DNA of 64,000 nucleotides, taken from NCBI RefSeq assembly GCF_031880315.1, contig NZ_CP134771.1:2790001-2854000 (forward strand), written 5' to 3'. A program made the translations under genes and the position numbers. The notes below the pieces were generated by a model. It was given only the letters and a program-made list of their open reading frames with translations, was not told the origin of the DNA and did not search any database. Positions 9,296 to 18,996 of the stretch are shown piece after piece. The DNA is from Pseudomonas baltica. GTDB lineage: Bacteria; Pseudomonadota; Gammaproteobacteria; Pseudomonadales; Pseudomonadaceae. The first letter of the stretch is position 1. Every line of letters starts with the position of its first letter.

Positions 9296-10441
9296 TCAAA
9301 CCTGTGCGATCCATTTGCGGTGCGTGTGGATCGACATTAAAACGCCAAACGCTGACATCAAGGTCACCAGCGAAGTTCCGCCGTAACTAATGAAGGGCAG
9401 CGGTACCCCCACCACCGGCAACAGGCCACTGACCATACCGATATTGACGAAAACGTAAACAAAAAACGTCATCGTCAGGCTGCCTGCTAACAATTTGCCA
9501 TACAACGTCTGCGCCTGGGCCGTGATCACCAGGCCGCGCCCGATCAGCAACAGATAAATCAGCAGCAAGGCGCAGATGCCCACCAGGCCGAACTCTTCGC
9601 CCATCACCGCAATGATGAAGTCGGTATGGCTTTCAGGCAGGAAATCCAGGTGCGACTGAGTGCCCATCAGCCAGCCCTTGCCGAACACCCCGCCCGAACC
9701 AATGGCCGCCTTCGACTGGATGATGTTCCAGCCGGTACCCAGCGGGTCGCTCTCGGGGTCGAGGAAGGTCAGAATTCGCTGTTTCTGATAGTCGTGCATG
9801 ATGAAAAACCACATCGCCACCGCCACCGGCACCGCAGCGGCGAGCACGCTGATGATCCAGCGCCAGCGCAACCCGGCCATGAACAGCACGAAGGTGCCGC
9901 CCGCCAGAATCAGCAGCGAGGTCCCCAGATCGGGCTGACGGACGATGAGAATGAACGGCACGCCGATCAGCGCCAGGCTGGCCACCACATGAATGAGATG
10001 GGGCGGCAAGGTGCGTTTGGACAGATACCAGGCGATGGTGGCCGGCATCAGGATCTTCATGAACTCCGACGGCTGGAAGCGAATCACCCCAGGAATGTTG
10101 ATCCACCGCGTCGCGCCCATGGCGTTGTGGCCCATGACGTCGGTGACCACCAGCAAGCCCACCCCGATCACATAGCCCAGCGGCACCCAGCGCGCCATGA
10201 ACCGCGGCTCGACCTGAGCGATGATGAACATCGACACCAGGCCGATACCGAACGAGGTCGCCTGCTTGATCAGCAGGTCCCAGTTCTTGCCGCTGGCCGA
10301 GTACAGGACGAACAGGCTGCCGGCCGCCAGGGTCAGCAGCAGGATGAGCAGGGGCCCATCGACATGGATACGTTGCAAAAAGGTCGCGCGACGGCGCATC
10401 ACATCCTCACTGGAGAGGATGCGATCGAAATTACTCTTCAC
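9296..10441 (-). CDS. rodA: Rod-shape determining SEDS glycosyltransferase RodA
   Basis: A polytopic SEDS protein (about ten membrane segments) that polymerises lipid II during cell elongation together with PBP2, encoded immediately upstream. Conserved features include FQPSEFMK and the C-terminal GVPLPFISYGGTSL. A GTG start at 10441 (381 residues) is given because GGAG lies upstream and NFDRILSSEDV appears conserved in pseudomonads; it overlaps the pbpA stop by 11 bases. An ATG at 10399 (367 residues, GAGG 5 bases upstream) is a good alternative. Confidence 0.94.
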   Translation of the reverse strand: MKSNFDRILSSEDVMRRRATFLQRIHVDGPLLILLLTLAAGSLFVLYSASGKNWDLLIKQATSFGIGLVSMFIIAQVEPRFMARWVPLGYVIGVGLLVVTDVMGHNAMGATRWINIPGVIRFQPSEFMKILMPATIAWYLSKRTLPPHLIHVVASLALIGVPFILIVRQPDLGTSLLILAGGTFVLFMAGLRWRWIISVLAAAVPVAVAMWFFIMHDYQKQRILTFLDPESDPLGTGWNIIQSKAAIGSGGVFGKGWLMGTQSHLDFLPESHTDFIIAVMGEEFGLVGICALLLIYLLLIGRGLVITAQAQTLYGKLLAGSLTMTFFVYVFVNIGMVSGLLPVVGVPLPFISYGGTSLVTLMSAFGVLMSIHTHRKWIAQV

Positions 10442-12326
10442 GTGCCGTGATCTCCGCACCTGGGGTGCTGGCGTATTCGGATTTGAGCTGGCCATCGGGA
10501 CCGAGCAGCCAGGCGTCCATCACCTGACGTACCACGGGGGCGGCCACTCCGGAGCCGGCCTCACCGTTCTCGATCATCACCGACACCACGATTTTCGGGC
10601 TTTGCGCTGGGGCGAAGCCGACGAACAAGGCGTGGTCACGATGGCGCTCCTGGACTTTGCTGCGGTCGTATTTCTCGCCCTGCTTGATCGCGACCACCTG
10701 CGCGGTGCCGCTCTTGCCGGCAATCCGGTATTGCGCACCGGCCGCAGCCTTGCGCGCGGTACCACGGGCGCCCTGCATCACCTGCTCCATGCCGTGGGTG
10801 ACCTTGGCCCAATCGGCCGGGTCGCGCAGGACAATATCGTCCATGGGGTTGTCGTCAACCGGCGGCACGCCTTCGATGGTCTTGGCCAGCCGGGGCCGAT
10901 TCCACTTGCCCTTGTTGGCGATCAGCGCTGTGGACTGCGCCAATTGCAGCGGCGTGGCCTGCATGTAGCCTTGGCCGATACCGAGGATCAGGGTTTCGCC
11001 GGGATACCAGACCTGCTTGCGGGCCACGCGTTTCCATTCCCGCGAAGGCATGAGGCCCGGCGCTTCCTCGAACATGTCCAGCGAGACCTTCTGGCCGATG
11101 CCGAACCGGTTGAGGTAGGTCGACAAGCGATCGATACCCATCTTGTGCGCCAGATCGTAGAAGTAGGTGTCGTTGGACCGCATGATGGCCGTGTCGAGAT
11201 CGACCCAGCCATCGCCGGTACGATTCCAGTTGCGGTATTTGTGATCGAAATTGGGCAACTGGTAATAGCCTGGGTCGAACACCCGCGTACCGGCATTGAC
11301 CACCCCGGTATCAAGGCCGGCGATGGCCACTGCCGGCTTGATGGTCGAACCCGGTGGGTAAAGCCCCCGCAGTACCCGATTGAACAGCGGACGGTCGATG
11401 GAATCGCGCAGCTCGGCGTAGGCCTTGAAGCTGATACCCGTGACGAACAGGTTGGGATCGAAGCTTGGCTGGCTGACCATCGCCAGCACCTCGCCAGTGC
11501 TCGGGTCCATGGCCACCAGCGCGCCACGTCGTCCCGCCAGTGCCTGCTCGGCAGCTTGCTGCAACTTGATGTCGAGGCTCAGGACAATGTCCTTGCCCGG
11601 CACCGGGTCGGTGCGCTTGAGTACCCGCAGCACGCGGCCACGTGCGTTGGTCTCAACTTCTTCGTAGCCCACCTGGCCATGCAGCTCGGGCTCGTAGAAG
11701 CGCTCGATACCGGTCTTGCCAATATGATGCGTGCCGCTGTAGGCCACAGTATCCAGGGACTTGAGCTCCTTCTCGTTGATGCGCCCCATGTAGCCCACCG
11801 AGTGAGCGAAATGCTCACCCTGGGGGTAATGGCGCACCAACTGCGCGACCACCTCGACACCCGGCAGGCGGAACTGGTTGACCGCAATCCGCGCGATCTG
11901 CTCCTCGGTGAGTTCGAACAGCACCGGCACCGGCTCGAACGGCCGCCGCCCTTGCTTCATGCGCTTTTCGAACAGCTCGCGATCATCGGGCGTCAGGCTC
12001 AGCACCTCGACGATGAGGTCGAGCACCTGCTGCCAGTCGCCCGCCCGTTCGCGAGTGACGCTGAGGCTGAAGCTGGGGCGGTTGTCGGCGATGACCACGC
12101 CGTTACGGTCGAAGATCAGCCCGCGGGTCGGCGGGATCGGCTGCACGTGCACCCGATTGTTCTCCGACAGCGTGGAGTGATAGTCGTACTGGATGACCTG
12201 CAGGAAATACAAACGCGCGATCAGCACCAACAGCAGCGCACACACGACCACAGCACCGACCACGACGCGGCTGCGCACGGTGCGGGCGTCTTTCTCGTGG
12301 TCCTTGAGGCGAATCGGCTGGGTCAT
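10431..12326 (-). CDS. mrdA: Penicillin-binding protein 2 (elongasome transpeptidase)
   Basis: A 631-residue class B PBP (also called pbpA). One N-terminal membrane anchor (VVVGAVVVCALLLVLIARLYFL) precedes the pedestal domain and the transpeptidase domain with GSTIKPA (SxxK), SND (SxN) and GKSGTAQ (KTG-type). It cross-links peptides during lateral wall synthesis and activates RodA. RodA begins inside its last codons and rlmH ends 15 bases before its start, giving a compact wall/ribosome operon. Length matches the family. Confidence 0.96.
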   Translation of the reverse strand: MTQPIRLKDHEKDARTVRSRVVVGAVVVCALLLVLIARLYFLQVIQYDYHSTLSENNRVHVQPIPPTRGLIFDRNGVVIADNRPSFSLSVTRERAGDWQQVLDLIVEVLSLTPDDRELFEKRMKQGRRPFEPVPVLFELTEEQIARIAVNQFRLPGVEVVAQLVRHYPQGEHFAHSVGYMGRINEKELKSLDTVAYSGTHHIGKTGIERFYEPELHGQVGYEEVETNARGRVLRVLKRTDPVPGKDIVLSLDIKLQQAAEQALAGRRGALVAMDPSTGEVLAMVSQPSFDPNLFVTGISFKAYAELRDSIDRPLFNRVLRGLYPPGSTIKPAVAIAGLDTGVVNAGTRVFDPGYYQLPNFDHKYRNWNRTGDGWVDLDTAIMRSNDTYFYDLAHKMGIDRLSTYLNRFGIGQKVSLDMFEEAPGLMPSREWKRVARKQVWYPGETLILGIGQGYMQATPLQLAQSTALIANKGKWNRPRLAKTIEGVPPVDDNPMDDIVLRDPADWAKVTHGMEQVMQGARGTARKAAAGAQYRIAGKSGTAQVVAIKQGEKYDRSKVQERHRDHALFVGFAPAQSPKIVVSVMIENGEAGSGVAAPVVRQVMDAWLLGPDGQLKSEYASTPGAEITAREE

Positions 12327-12341
12327 CGGGCTGGGCGCAGA

Positions 12342-12809
12342 TTATTTGTGGTAAGGGTGTCCGGACAGGACTGTCCAGGCACGATACAGCTGTTCACCGA
12401 TCAGGATTCTTACCAGTGGGTGCGGCAGTGTCAGGGCCGACAGCGACCAGCGTTGATCCGCCCGCGCGCACACTTGCGGCGCCAGCCCCTCGGGGCCGCC
12501 GACCATGAAGTTCACCGTGCGCGAATCCAGCCGCCAGCTGTCCAGCTCCACCGCCAATTGCTCGGTGCTCCAGGGCTTGCCATGCACTTCGAGCGTCACA
12601 ATCCGCTCGTTGGGGCCGACCTTGGCCAACATGGCTTCGCCCTCCTGACGGATAAAGCGCGCCACGTCAGCATTCTTGCCCCGGGTGTTGAGCGGTATTT
12701 CCACCAGTTCGAGCGCCAATTCGGATGGCAGGCGCTTGGAATACTCGTGCCAGCCATCTTCCACCCACTTGGGCATGCGAGAACCGACAGCAATCAGACG
12801 CAGGCGCAC
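12342..12809 (-). CDS. rlmH: 23S rRNA pseudouridine-1915 N3-methyltransferase RlmH
   Basis: A 155-residue SPOUT-class methyltransferase that modifies Psi1915 in helix 69 of 23S rRNA on assembled 70S ribosomes. [11 protein letters not shown] is the SAM-binding knot signature and the C-terminal [23 protein letters not shown] segment is diagnostic. Ten bases separate it from rsfS, the usual rsfS-rlmH pairing. Full length. Confidence 0.96.
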   Translation of the reverse strand: MRLRLIAVGSRMPKWVEDGWHEYSKRLPSELALELVEIPLNTRGKNADVARFIRQEGEAMLAKVGPNERIVTLEVHGKPWSTEQLAVELDSWRLDSRTVNFMVGGPEGLAPQVCARADQRWSLSALTLPHPLVRILIGEQLYRAWTVLSGHPYHK

Positions 12810-12818
12810 AGCGGTTCC

Positions 12819-13313
12819 TTATTCCTGGTCTTTGTTGAGCTTGTCGAACTGCGAGTGACCGACTTCCGGGCTGTGGTGCTTGCCATCGACGGCACGGCTC
12901 TGCTCGGCACCTTTCCACAGGCGCTCCAGGTCGTAGAACTGACGAGCGTTGCTGGTCATCATGTGCACGATCACGTCGTCCATGTCCAACAGCACCCAGT
13001 CGCTGTCGCCCTTGCCTTCTTCACCCAGCGGCTTGACGCCTTGGGCTTTGACGGCGTCACGAACCTTGTCCAGCATCGCGCCGATCTGGCGGTTGGAGGT
13101 ACCGGTCGCGATGATCATGAAGTCGGTGATGCTCTGCTTGTCGCGCACGTCCAGGATTTGAATATCCAGAGCCTTTACGTCTTCCAGAGCGGCAACGGCC
13201 ACCTTCACCAGCTCTTCGCCAGCGAGCTCAGGCCCGGTGTGGGCCGGCACTGCGAGGGGAGCGCTCTTGAACGTGCCTTTGCGCTTAACTTTGCTTACGT
13301 CTTTGTTCGTCAT
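12819..13313 (-). CDS. rsfS: Ribosomal silencing factor RsfS
   Basis: A 164-residue Iojap/RsfS protein that binds uL14 on the 50S subunit and blocks subunit joining in slow growth. Core motifs DKQSITDFMIIATGTSNRQI and SDWVLLDMDDVIVHMM are intact. The chosen ATG (MTNKDVSK) is 20 codons inside the longest open frame; the upstream codons look like leader. Compared with the ~105-residue E. coli protein it has an N-terminal basic extension and a charged C-terminal tail, both common in pseudomonads. Confidence 0.93.
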   Translation of the reverse strand: MTNKDVSKVKRKGTFKSAPLAVPAHTGPELAGEELVKVAVAALEDVKALDIQILDVRDKQSITDFMIIATGTSNRQIGAMLDKVRDAVKAQGVKPLGEEGKGDSDWVLLDMDDVIVHMMTSNARQFYDLERLWKGAEQSRAVDGKHHSPEVGHSQFDKLNKDQE

Positions 13314-13383
13314 ATAAAACTCGTTTTGCTCGTATATTCGGGCGCTTGAATACAGGACTGTTCGTGCCTTCAAGTGCGCCTAT

Positions 13384-14064
13384 TCAGTTCGACGTACGGT
13401 ACAGCCCGTGCGCCTCGATGTAGGCCAGTACAGCGTCAGGCACCAGGTAACGCACCGACTTACCGCTGGCCAGCAGTTGACGGATCTGGGTGGCGGACAC
13501 CGACAAGGGTGTCTGCCAGACAAACGCGATCTGACCCGCCGGCCCCTTGAGGGTCTGCGGGTCACTGACGGAACGGGCGGCCAACAGGTTGCGCAGGGCA
13601 TCCGGTGGCTCGCTGTCCGCGTCAGGGCGCTGCAACACCACGATGTGGCAATGCAGCAGCAATTCTTCCCAGCGGTGCCAGGAGGGCAAGCCACAAAAGG
13701 CATCCCAGCCCAGCAGCAAGAACAGTTGGTCTTGAGGCGCCAGCTCGGCGCGCATCGATTCCAGGGTGTCGATGGTGTACGACGGCGTATCGCGGCGCAG
13801 TTCGCGGTCATCGACGCTCAACGGCGCCGCCCCGCTGACAGCGCTGCGCACCATCGCCAGACGCTGCTCGGGCGACACCTGCGGAGTATCGCGATGCGGC
13901 GGCCGGAAGTTCGGCGTCAGGCGCAAGTCGTCGAGCGCCAGCGCATCGGCTACTTCCAGGGCGCTGCGCAGGTGACCGATGTGCACCGGGTCGAAGGTGC
14001 CGCCCAGTACGCCAATGCGCTGCGGTCGAACGGTAGGTGCCCCGGACTGGCCGACTTCAGCCAA
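13384..14064 (-). CDS. nadD: Nicotinate-nucleotide adenylyltransferase
   Basis: A 226-residue NadD that adenylates NaMN in NAD synthesis. The nucleotidyl-transferase signature [13 protein letters not shown] and the C-terminal SATQIRQLL (ISxTxxR class) are present, with SYTIDTLE between. No ATG is available before the core; translation most likely begins with TTG at 14064, the first codon after the proA stop, with AGGAG about 9 bases upstream inside proA. That arrangement predicts termination-reinitiation coupling to proA. Confidence 0.93.
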   Translation of the reverse strand: MAEVGQSGAPTVRPQRIGVLGGTFDPVHIGHLRSALEVADALALDDLRLTPNFRPPHRDTPQVSPEQRLAMVRSAVSGAAPLSVDDRELRRDTPSYTIDTLESMRAELAPQDQLFLLLGWDAFCGLPSWHRWEELLLHCHIVVLQRPDADSEPPDALRNLLAARSVSDPQTLKGPAGQIAFVWQTPLSVSATQIRQLLASGKSVRYLVPDAVLAYIEAHGLYRTSN

Positions 14065-15336
14065 TCAGATGGACTCCTGGCCGCGCAACTGGCCGTCACC
14101 GACCACTACATATTTCTCGCAGGTCAGGCCTTCGAGGCCGACCGGGCCACGGGCGTGGATCTTGTCCGTGGAAATACCGATTTCCGCACCCAGGCCGTAC
14201 TCGAAGCCGTCGGCGAAGCAAGTCGGGGCGTTGAGCATCACCGACGCCGAGTCGACCTCGGCCATGAAGCGCCGGGCCTGACCCTGATGTTCGGTGACGA
14301 TCGCATCAGTGTGGTGGGAACCATAGTGATTGATGTGCTCGATGGCCTCGTCGAGGCTGTCGACCACGCAAATCGACAGGATCGGCGCCAGGTACTCGGT
14401 GTGCCAGTCGTCTTCGGTGGCAGGCAGCGCCTCGATCAGGTCGCGAGTGCGCGGGCAGCCGCGCAGCTCGACGCCTTTTTCGCGGAACTGGGCAGCCATC
14501 GGCGGCAAGAATCGTGCGGCGACGCTGGCATCTACCAGCAGGGTCTCCATGGCACCGCAGATGCCGTAGCGATAGGTCTTGGCATTGAAGGCGATGCGCT
14601 GGGCCTTGTCGAGCTCGGCATTGGCGCTGACATAGACGTGGCAGATGCCATCGAGGTGCTTGATGACCGGCACGCGGGCATCGCGGCTGACACGCTCGAT
14701 CAGGCCCTTGCCGCCGCGGGGGACGATGATGTCGACGTACTCGGGCATGGTGATCAATGCACCCACGGCCGCACGGTCAGTGGTCTCGACCACTTGTACG
14801 ACGCTGGCCGGCAGTTGCGCCGCTTCCAGGCCCTGAGCGATGCACGTGGCGATGGCGCGGTTGGAATGAATGGCCTCGGAGCCGCCGCGCAGGATAGTGG
14901 CGTTGCCGGACTTGAGGCACAGGCTGGCGGCATCGATGGTCACGTTAGGGCGGGATTCGTAGATGATCCCCACTACGCCCAGCGGTACGCGCATCTTGCC
15001 AACCTGAATACCCGAGGGGCGGTAGCTCATGTCACGGATGGCGCCGACCGGATCAGGCAGCGCTGCCACCTGACGCAAACCGACGATCATGCTGTCGATA
15101 CGGGCCGGGGTTAGGGTCAGGCGCTCGAGCAACGCTGGCTCCAGGTTGTTGGCGCGGCCGGCGGCCAGGTCGAGCTCATTGGCAGCGACCAGTTGTTCGC
15201 GGGCAGCGTCCAGCGCCGTGGCAGTCGCCAGCAAGGCACGGTTCTTCTGACCGGTGCTGGCACGAGCGATCACGCGAGCGGCTTCGCGGGCAGCGCGACC
15301 CAGGCGGGTCATGTAGTCAAGCACGGACTCAGTCAT
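14065..15336 (-). CDS. proA: Gamma-glutamyl phosphate reductase
   Basis: A 423-residue member of the aldehyde-dehydrogenase fold that reduces gamma-glutamyl phosphate to glutamate semialdehyde, step two of proline synthesis. The catalytic cysteine lies in [20 protein letters not shown] and the conserved [16 protein letters not shown] segment contacts the phosphate/NADPH. It is the first gene of the long minus-strand run. The partner kinase proB is not in the window, as is usual for pseudomonads, where it lies elsewhere. Confidence 0.96.
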   Translation of the reverse strand: MTESVLDYMTRLGRAAREAARVIARASTGQKNRALLATATALDAAREQLVAANELDLAAGRANNLEPALLERLTLTPARIDSMIVGLRQVAALPDPVGAIRDMSYRPSGIQVGKMRVPLGVVGIIYESRPNVTIDAASLCLKSGNATILRGGSEAIHSNRAIATCIAQGLEAAQLPASVVQVVETTDRAAVGALITMPEYVDIIVPRGGKGLIERVSRDARVPVIKHLDGICHVYVSANAELDKAQRIAFNAKTYRYGICGAMETLLVDASVAARFLPPMAAQFREKGVELRGCPRTRDLIEALPATEDDWHTEYLAPILSICVVDSLDEAIEHINHYGSHHTDAIVTEHQGQARRFMAEVDSASVMLNAPTCFADGFEYGLGAEIGISTDKIHARGPVGLEGLTCEKYVVVGDGQLRGQESI

Positions 15337-15524
15337 GGTCTCTGTGGTCTTGGCAAAGGGGAAAGCGGCTGATTATAGCTGCCGCGCCGCGCCACGCACA
15401 GCGGTGGCAGGCGGATGGTCGAAATTGGGCAACAAATGCCGGTCATTCAGGTCCGATTAAGGTGCCGGTTGCTATCATCTGCCGGCTGCCGCTCCCAAAT
15501 CCGCACACCCATCTGGATGTTGAC

Positions 15525-16244
15525 ATGCCCGCCACCGCCGTCCGCCGGCATTTGCCCGACGAGTTTTTCCATCGCGACGCGCAAGTCCTTGCCCGCGACC
15601 TGCTGGGCAAGATCATCCGGCATCGCCAAGGGCCTTACTGGTTGTCAGCGCGCATCATCGAGACCGAGGCCTACTACGCGGCAGAAAAAGGCAGCCATGC
15701 TTCGCTGGGCTACACCGAAAAACGCCGAGCGCTGTTCCTCGATGGCGGCCACATCTATATGTATTACGCCCGTGGTGGCGATTCGTTGAATTTCAGCGCT
15801 GCCGGGCCTGGCAATGCCGTGCTGATCAAGTCGGCCTATCCCTGGGTCGATGAGGTCAGCGACAGCAACGCGCTGGCGCAGATGCAGCTCAACAATCCCG
15901 ACGCCAATGGCCAACTGCGCCCGCCCGAGCGCCTGTGCGCAGGGCAGACGCTTCTGTGCAAGGCACTGGGCCTGAAAGTGCCGCAATGGGACGCCCAGCG
16001 CTTCGATCCCGAACATTTTTTTGTCGAGGACACCGGCATCCTCGTCCCCCAGGTCATCCAGACCACTCGCCTGGGCATCCCCGCCGGGCGCGATGAACAT
16101 CTGCCCTATCGCTTCGTCGATCCTGAATACGCTCGGCATTGCACGCGCAATCCGCTGCGTCGGGGGCAGCGAGAGGGGCAGGACTACGCTTTGCAGATCA
16201 ACCCCTCACCGACCACCGCCGCACCGATAAAAGGAAACCGATAG
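15525..16244 (+). CDS. DNA-3-methyladenine glycosylase (AAG/MPG family)
   Basis: A 239-residue alkylpurine DNA glycosylase of the mammalian-AAG type, which removes 3-methyladenine, 7-methylguanine and hypoxanthine. Recognised by LARDLLGKIIRH, IIETEAYY (catalytic glutamate in ETEAY), GHIYMYYARG and LLIKSAYP-like strand segments. The ATG at 15525 starts at the conserved N-terminus; a longer in-frame leader from 15462 has no support. One base separates its stop from the next gene, so the two are probably co-transcribed. The C-terminal ~20 residues are low complexity. Confidence 0.88.
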   Translation: MPATAVRRHLPDEFFHRDAQVLARDLLGKIIRHRQGPYWLSARIIETEAYYAAEKGSHASLGYTEKRRALFLDGGHIYMYYARGGDSLNFSAAGPGNAVLIKSAYPWVDEVSDSNALAQMQLNNPDANGQLRPPERLCAGQTLLCKALGLKVPQWDAQRFDPEHFFVEDTGILVPQVIQTTRLGIPAGRDEHLPYRFVDPEYARHCTRNPLRRGQREGQDYALQINPSPTTAAPIKGNR

Positions 16245-17579
16245 ATGGGCTCTTGGCTTGACGGCCTTACTGGCTGGCTGACCGCTCACCCACAGTGGCT
16301 GGGCCTGGCGATTTTCGTAGTGGCTTGCGTCGAATGCCTGGCGATCGCCGGGCTGATCGTGCCCGGCACCGTGGTGCTCTTCGCTATTGCCGTATTGGCC
16401 GGTCACGGCGCCCTGTCGCTTGGCCAGACATTACTGCTGGGCTATGCCGGCGGCCTGCTGGGCGACGCGTTGTCGTACGCCATCGGCCGTCGCTATCATC
16501 AGGACATCAAGCGTATTCCCTTGCTGGCGCGCCACCCGCAATGGATGGAGAGGGCCGAAAACTATTTCCATCGCTATGGCGTCGAGGGCTTGCTGATCGG
16601 CCGTTTCATCGGCCCGTTGCGGCCCATGCTGCCGCTGATCGCCGGCATGCTGGAAATGCCGCTGATCCGCTTCGCACTGGTCAGCGTGCTGGCTGCGGCC
16701 GGCTGGTCTATCGCTTATCTACTCCCCGGCTGGGCCACCGGTGCGGCCTTCCGCTTGCCGCTGCCGCCCGGTTTCTGGCCGGAGGCGGGGGCGGTCGCCG
16801 GTGGCCTGGCGATCCTCGTCGGCCTGAGCATCAATAGCAGCCTGCGCCGCCATACCCGCGCGACCCTGTGGGTGGCCTTGATGAGCCTGGCCATGCTACT
16901 GGCATTGCTGATCGGCTGGCCCTACCTGACCCATCTCGACAATGGCCTCATGCAACTGGTGCAGGAGCACCGCAGCGAGGCAATGGATCCCTTCGTGGCG
17001 ATGACCACGGCCATGGGCGACTTCCGCACACAGTTCATGCTGGCCGCCGCCGTGGTGCTGATCCTGGCAATCCACCGTCAGTGGCGGCATTTCCTCTTTG
17101 CCGTCGGCGCACTGCTCGGCACCGCACTGTGCAATGCCAGCCTGAAGATGTTCTTCGCCCGCGGGCGCCCGGAGATACTGAACGATCCATTGAGCACCTA
17201 TAGCATGCCCAGCGGCCATGCTTCGGCGTCGTTTGCACTGTTTTTGACTTTGGCGCTCCTGGCTGGCCTCGGCCAGGCGCCGCGGATGCGCATCATGTGG
17301 CTGGTGTTGGCGTGCATCCCGGCGACGATGATCGCCGCATCGCGCATCTACCTGGGTGTGCACTGGCCGACCGACGTGCTGGCCGGGGCCATGCTCGCCT
17401 GCTGCCTGTGTGCGGTCAGCCTCGCGGCCAACCGACACTTTGGTGGGTCGATGCCTGCCGTGGCCGGGCGCGTATGGTGGTGGATACTGCCAGCGGTTGC
17501 AGCCATTCTAGGCTGGCATCTGGCAACCACCCTGCCCCATGCCATGGCGCATTATCAGTATGGTGCTCAAACCCTGTAG
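16245..17579 (+). CDS. DedA (VTT) - PAP2 phosphatase fusion membrane protein
   Basis: A 444-residue inner-membrane protein with two joined domains. Residues ~1-190 are a DedA/VTT domain (GLIVPGTVVLF, FIGPLRPMLPLIAGM), a family implicated in flipping undecaprenyl phosphate or phospholipids. Residues ~200-420 are a type-2 phosphatidic acid phosphatase with the three acid-phosphatase motifs: K301 in KMFFARGRP, PSGH at 322-325 and SRIYLGVHWPTD (R367, H373, D377), facing the periplasm. The fusion suggests dephosphorylation of a polyprenyl- or phospholipid phosphate coupled to its translocation; that is inference. AAAGGAAA precedes the start. Confidence 0.88.
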   Translation: MGSWLDGLTGWLTAHPQWLGLAIFVVACVECLAIAGLIVPGTVVLFAIAVLAGHGALSLGQTLLLGYAGGLLGDALSYAIGRRYHQDIKRIPLLARHPQWMERAENYFHRYGVEGLLIGRFIGPLRPMLPLIAGMLEMPLIRFALVSVLAAAGWSIAYLLPGWATGAAFRLPLPPGFWPEAGAVAGGLAILVGLSINSSLRRHTRATLWVALMSLAMLLALLIGWPYLTHLDNGLMQLVQEHRSEAMDPFVAMTTAMGDFRTQFMLAAAVVLILAIHRQWRHFLFAVGALLGTALCNASLKMFFARGRPEILNDPLSTYSMPSGHASASFALFLTLALLAGLGQAPRMRIMWLVLACIPATMIAASRIYLGVHWPTDVLAGAMLACCLCAVSLAANRHFGGSMPAVAGRVWWWILPAVAAILGWHLATTLPHAMAHYQYGAQTL

Positions 17580-17666
17580 CAAGGGGCTTGTCCCCGAAAA
17601 CGGGTAACGACAACGCATCCGCAGTGGCTGATTGCTCTTGTCGGGGGCCAGCCCCCCTCGTTGCAA
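17580..17666. repeat. REP-like inverted repeat (GGGGC type)
   Basis: CAAGGGGCTTGTCCCCGA near 17580-17597 and the inverted TCGGGGGCCAGCCCCCCTCG at 17641-17660 flank a 43-base spacer between convergent genes. It matches the second REP flavour seen near 22.98 and 54.99 kb. Confidence 0.55.
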
Positions 17667-17679
17667 GGCCAGAACCGCT

Positions 17680-18270
17680 TCAGTCGAACAACTCGCCCTG
17701 CAGCTCATCAAGCAGCGTCTGGATATTATCCAGGCGCTCGCGGGGGTCATCCAGGCACAGCAAGCGCAGCTTGTCGCCGTTGAGGAAGGGCAGCAGATAA
17801 CCCAACTGATTGGCCAACGATTGCTGGGTCCTTGCGCCATCAAGCATGCCCAGAGCGGCGACCATCGGATGCTCCGCCAAGGCGTTGAGCAGCGCCAACA
17901 GGTCGTCCTCGTCGGAACTCAGTGGCTCCTCGCGGAATTCATACAGGTACTCCACTTCGCCGAGAAGCAACCGATCACGCTGGGTCTCGCAGCTTTTGAC
18001 TTCGAATCGCCGGGTGCCTTTGACGCGAATCCCCAGCAGGCCGTTGTTCTGCGGATTGAAGTCGACCACCATCGCCTCGCAGCCCACCGGTGCGTGCAGC
18101 ACTTCGCCATTGCCGGCCTCATCGCCCTCCAACAGGCATACCACCCCGAATCCGGTGCCCTGCTTCATGCAGCGGGTAATCATGTCCAGGTAGCGCGCCT
18201 CGAATATTTGCAAATCGAGCACGCAGTCCGGAAACAGCACGGTATTGAGCGGGAACAGCGGCAAAATCAT
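17680..18270 (-). CDS. Lon N-terminal (LAN/PUA-like) domain protein
   Basis: A 196-residue protein consisting only of the substrate-recognition domain of Lon protease (LPLFPLNTVLFPDCVLDLQIFEARYLDM at the start), with no ATPase or protease domain. Stand-alone LON-N proteins are widespread and uncharacterised in bacteria. AAGGA precedes the ATG. It follows lrgB by 9 bases and is probably its operon partner. The family assignment is firm; function is unknown. Confidence 0.85.
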   Translation of the reverse strand: MILPLFPLNTVLFPDCVLDLQIFEARYLDMITRCMKQGTGFGVVCLLEGDEAGNGEVLHAPVGCEAMVVDFNPQNNGLLGIRVKGTRRFEVKSCETQRDRLLLGEVEYLYEFREEPLSSDEDDLLALLNALAEHPMVAALGMLDGARTQQSLANQLGYLLPFLNGDKLRLLCLDDPRERLDNIQTLLDELQGELFD

Positions 18271-18279
18271 AGGATTTCC

Positions 18280-18996
18280 TTAAACGAACAGACTGACCGC
18301 CAATGGCAGCAATACGGCGGTCGAGACCCCCATCAAGCTCATCGCCAATGCGGCGAAAGCCCCACATTCCTCACCTTCCTGGATCGCCACTGAGGTCCCC
18401 ACCGCGTGCGCCGTGAGCCCCAGGGCCATGCCGCGCGCAGCTGGGTTCTCCACTCCCAGCATAGACAACATCCCAGGGCCGAAGATGGCCCCGATGACAC
18501 CAGTGATCAACACGAATACCGCTGCCAGCGCCGCCACGCCGCCGATCTGCGCGGCCACCAGCATGGCGATCGGTGAGGTCACCGACTTGGGAGCCAGGGT
18601 CATGAGAATCATGTGATCAGCGCCGAACAGCCAGCCCAGCAGCAGGCATGAGCCCGTAGCCAGCACCCCACCCAACACCAGCGTAGTCAAGGTGGGCCAG
18701 AACAGCTGACGAATACGCCGCAGATTCAGGTACAGCGGCACCGCCAGGGCCACGGTGGCCGGGCCCAGCAGGGTATTGAGGATGTCGGTGCTCTTACGGT
18801 ACTCGGTGTAGTCGATCCCGCAGGCGACCAGCACGCCGATCAATATCAGCATCGACACCAGCACCGGCTGGAGGAAGATCCAGCGGGTCTTTTCATAGGC
18901 ACCCACCGCCAACTGGTAGGCGCCCAAGGTGATGCCGATGCCGAACAGCGGGTGATGGATGACCGAGTCCAGCGTGCCCTGCCAGTCCAGGGTCAT
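18280..18996 (-). CDS. lrgB: LrgB family membrane protein (antiholin-like partner)
   Basis: A 238-residue polytopic inner-membrane protein of the LrgB/CidB family, with the conserved GLTAHAVGTSVAIQ segment near the C-terminus and APKSVTSPIAM in the middle. Together with LrgA it affects murein hydrolase activity, lysis and overflow metabolite transport in other bacteria. Its ATG overlaps the lrgA stop by four bases (ATGA), indicating tight coupling. Confidence 0.9.
   Translation of the reverse strand: MTLDWQGTLDSVIHHPLFGIGITLGAYQLAVGAYEKTRWIFLQPVLVSMLILIGVLVACGIDYTEYRKSTDILNTLLGPATVALAVPLYLNLRRIRQLFWPTLTTLVLGGVLATGSCLLLGWLFGADHMILMTLAPKSVTSPIAMLVAAQIGGVAALAAVFVLITGVIGAIFGPGMLSMLGVENPAARGMALGLTAHAVGTSVAIQEGEECGAFAALAMSLMGVSTAVLLPLAVSLFV

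Noticed and set aside
10221..13349. A very long plus-strand open frame (about 1040 codons) opposite rodA, pbpA, rlmH and rsfS
   Set aside because: It lies entirely antisense to four well-conserved genes, has no ribosome site and its translation resembles no protein; GC-rich third positions generate such frames.
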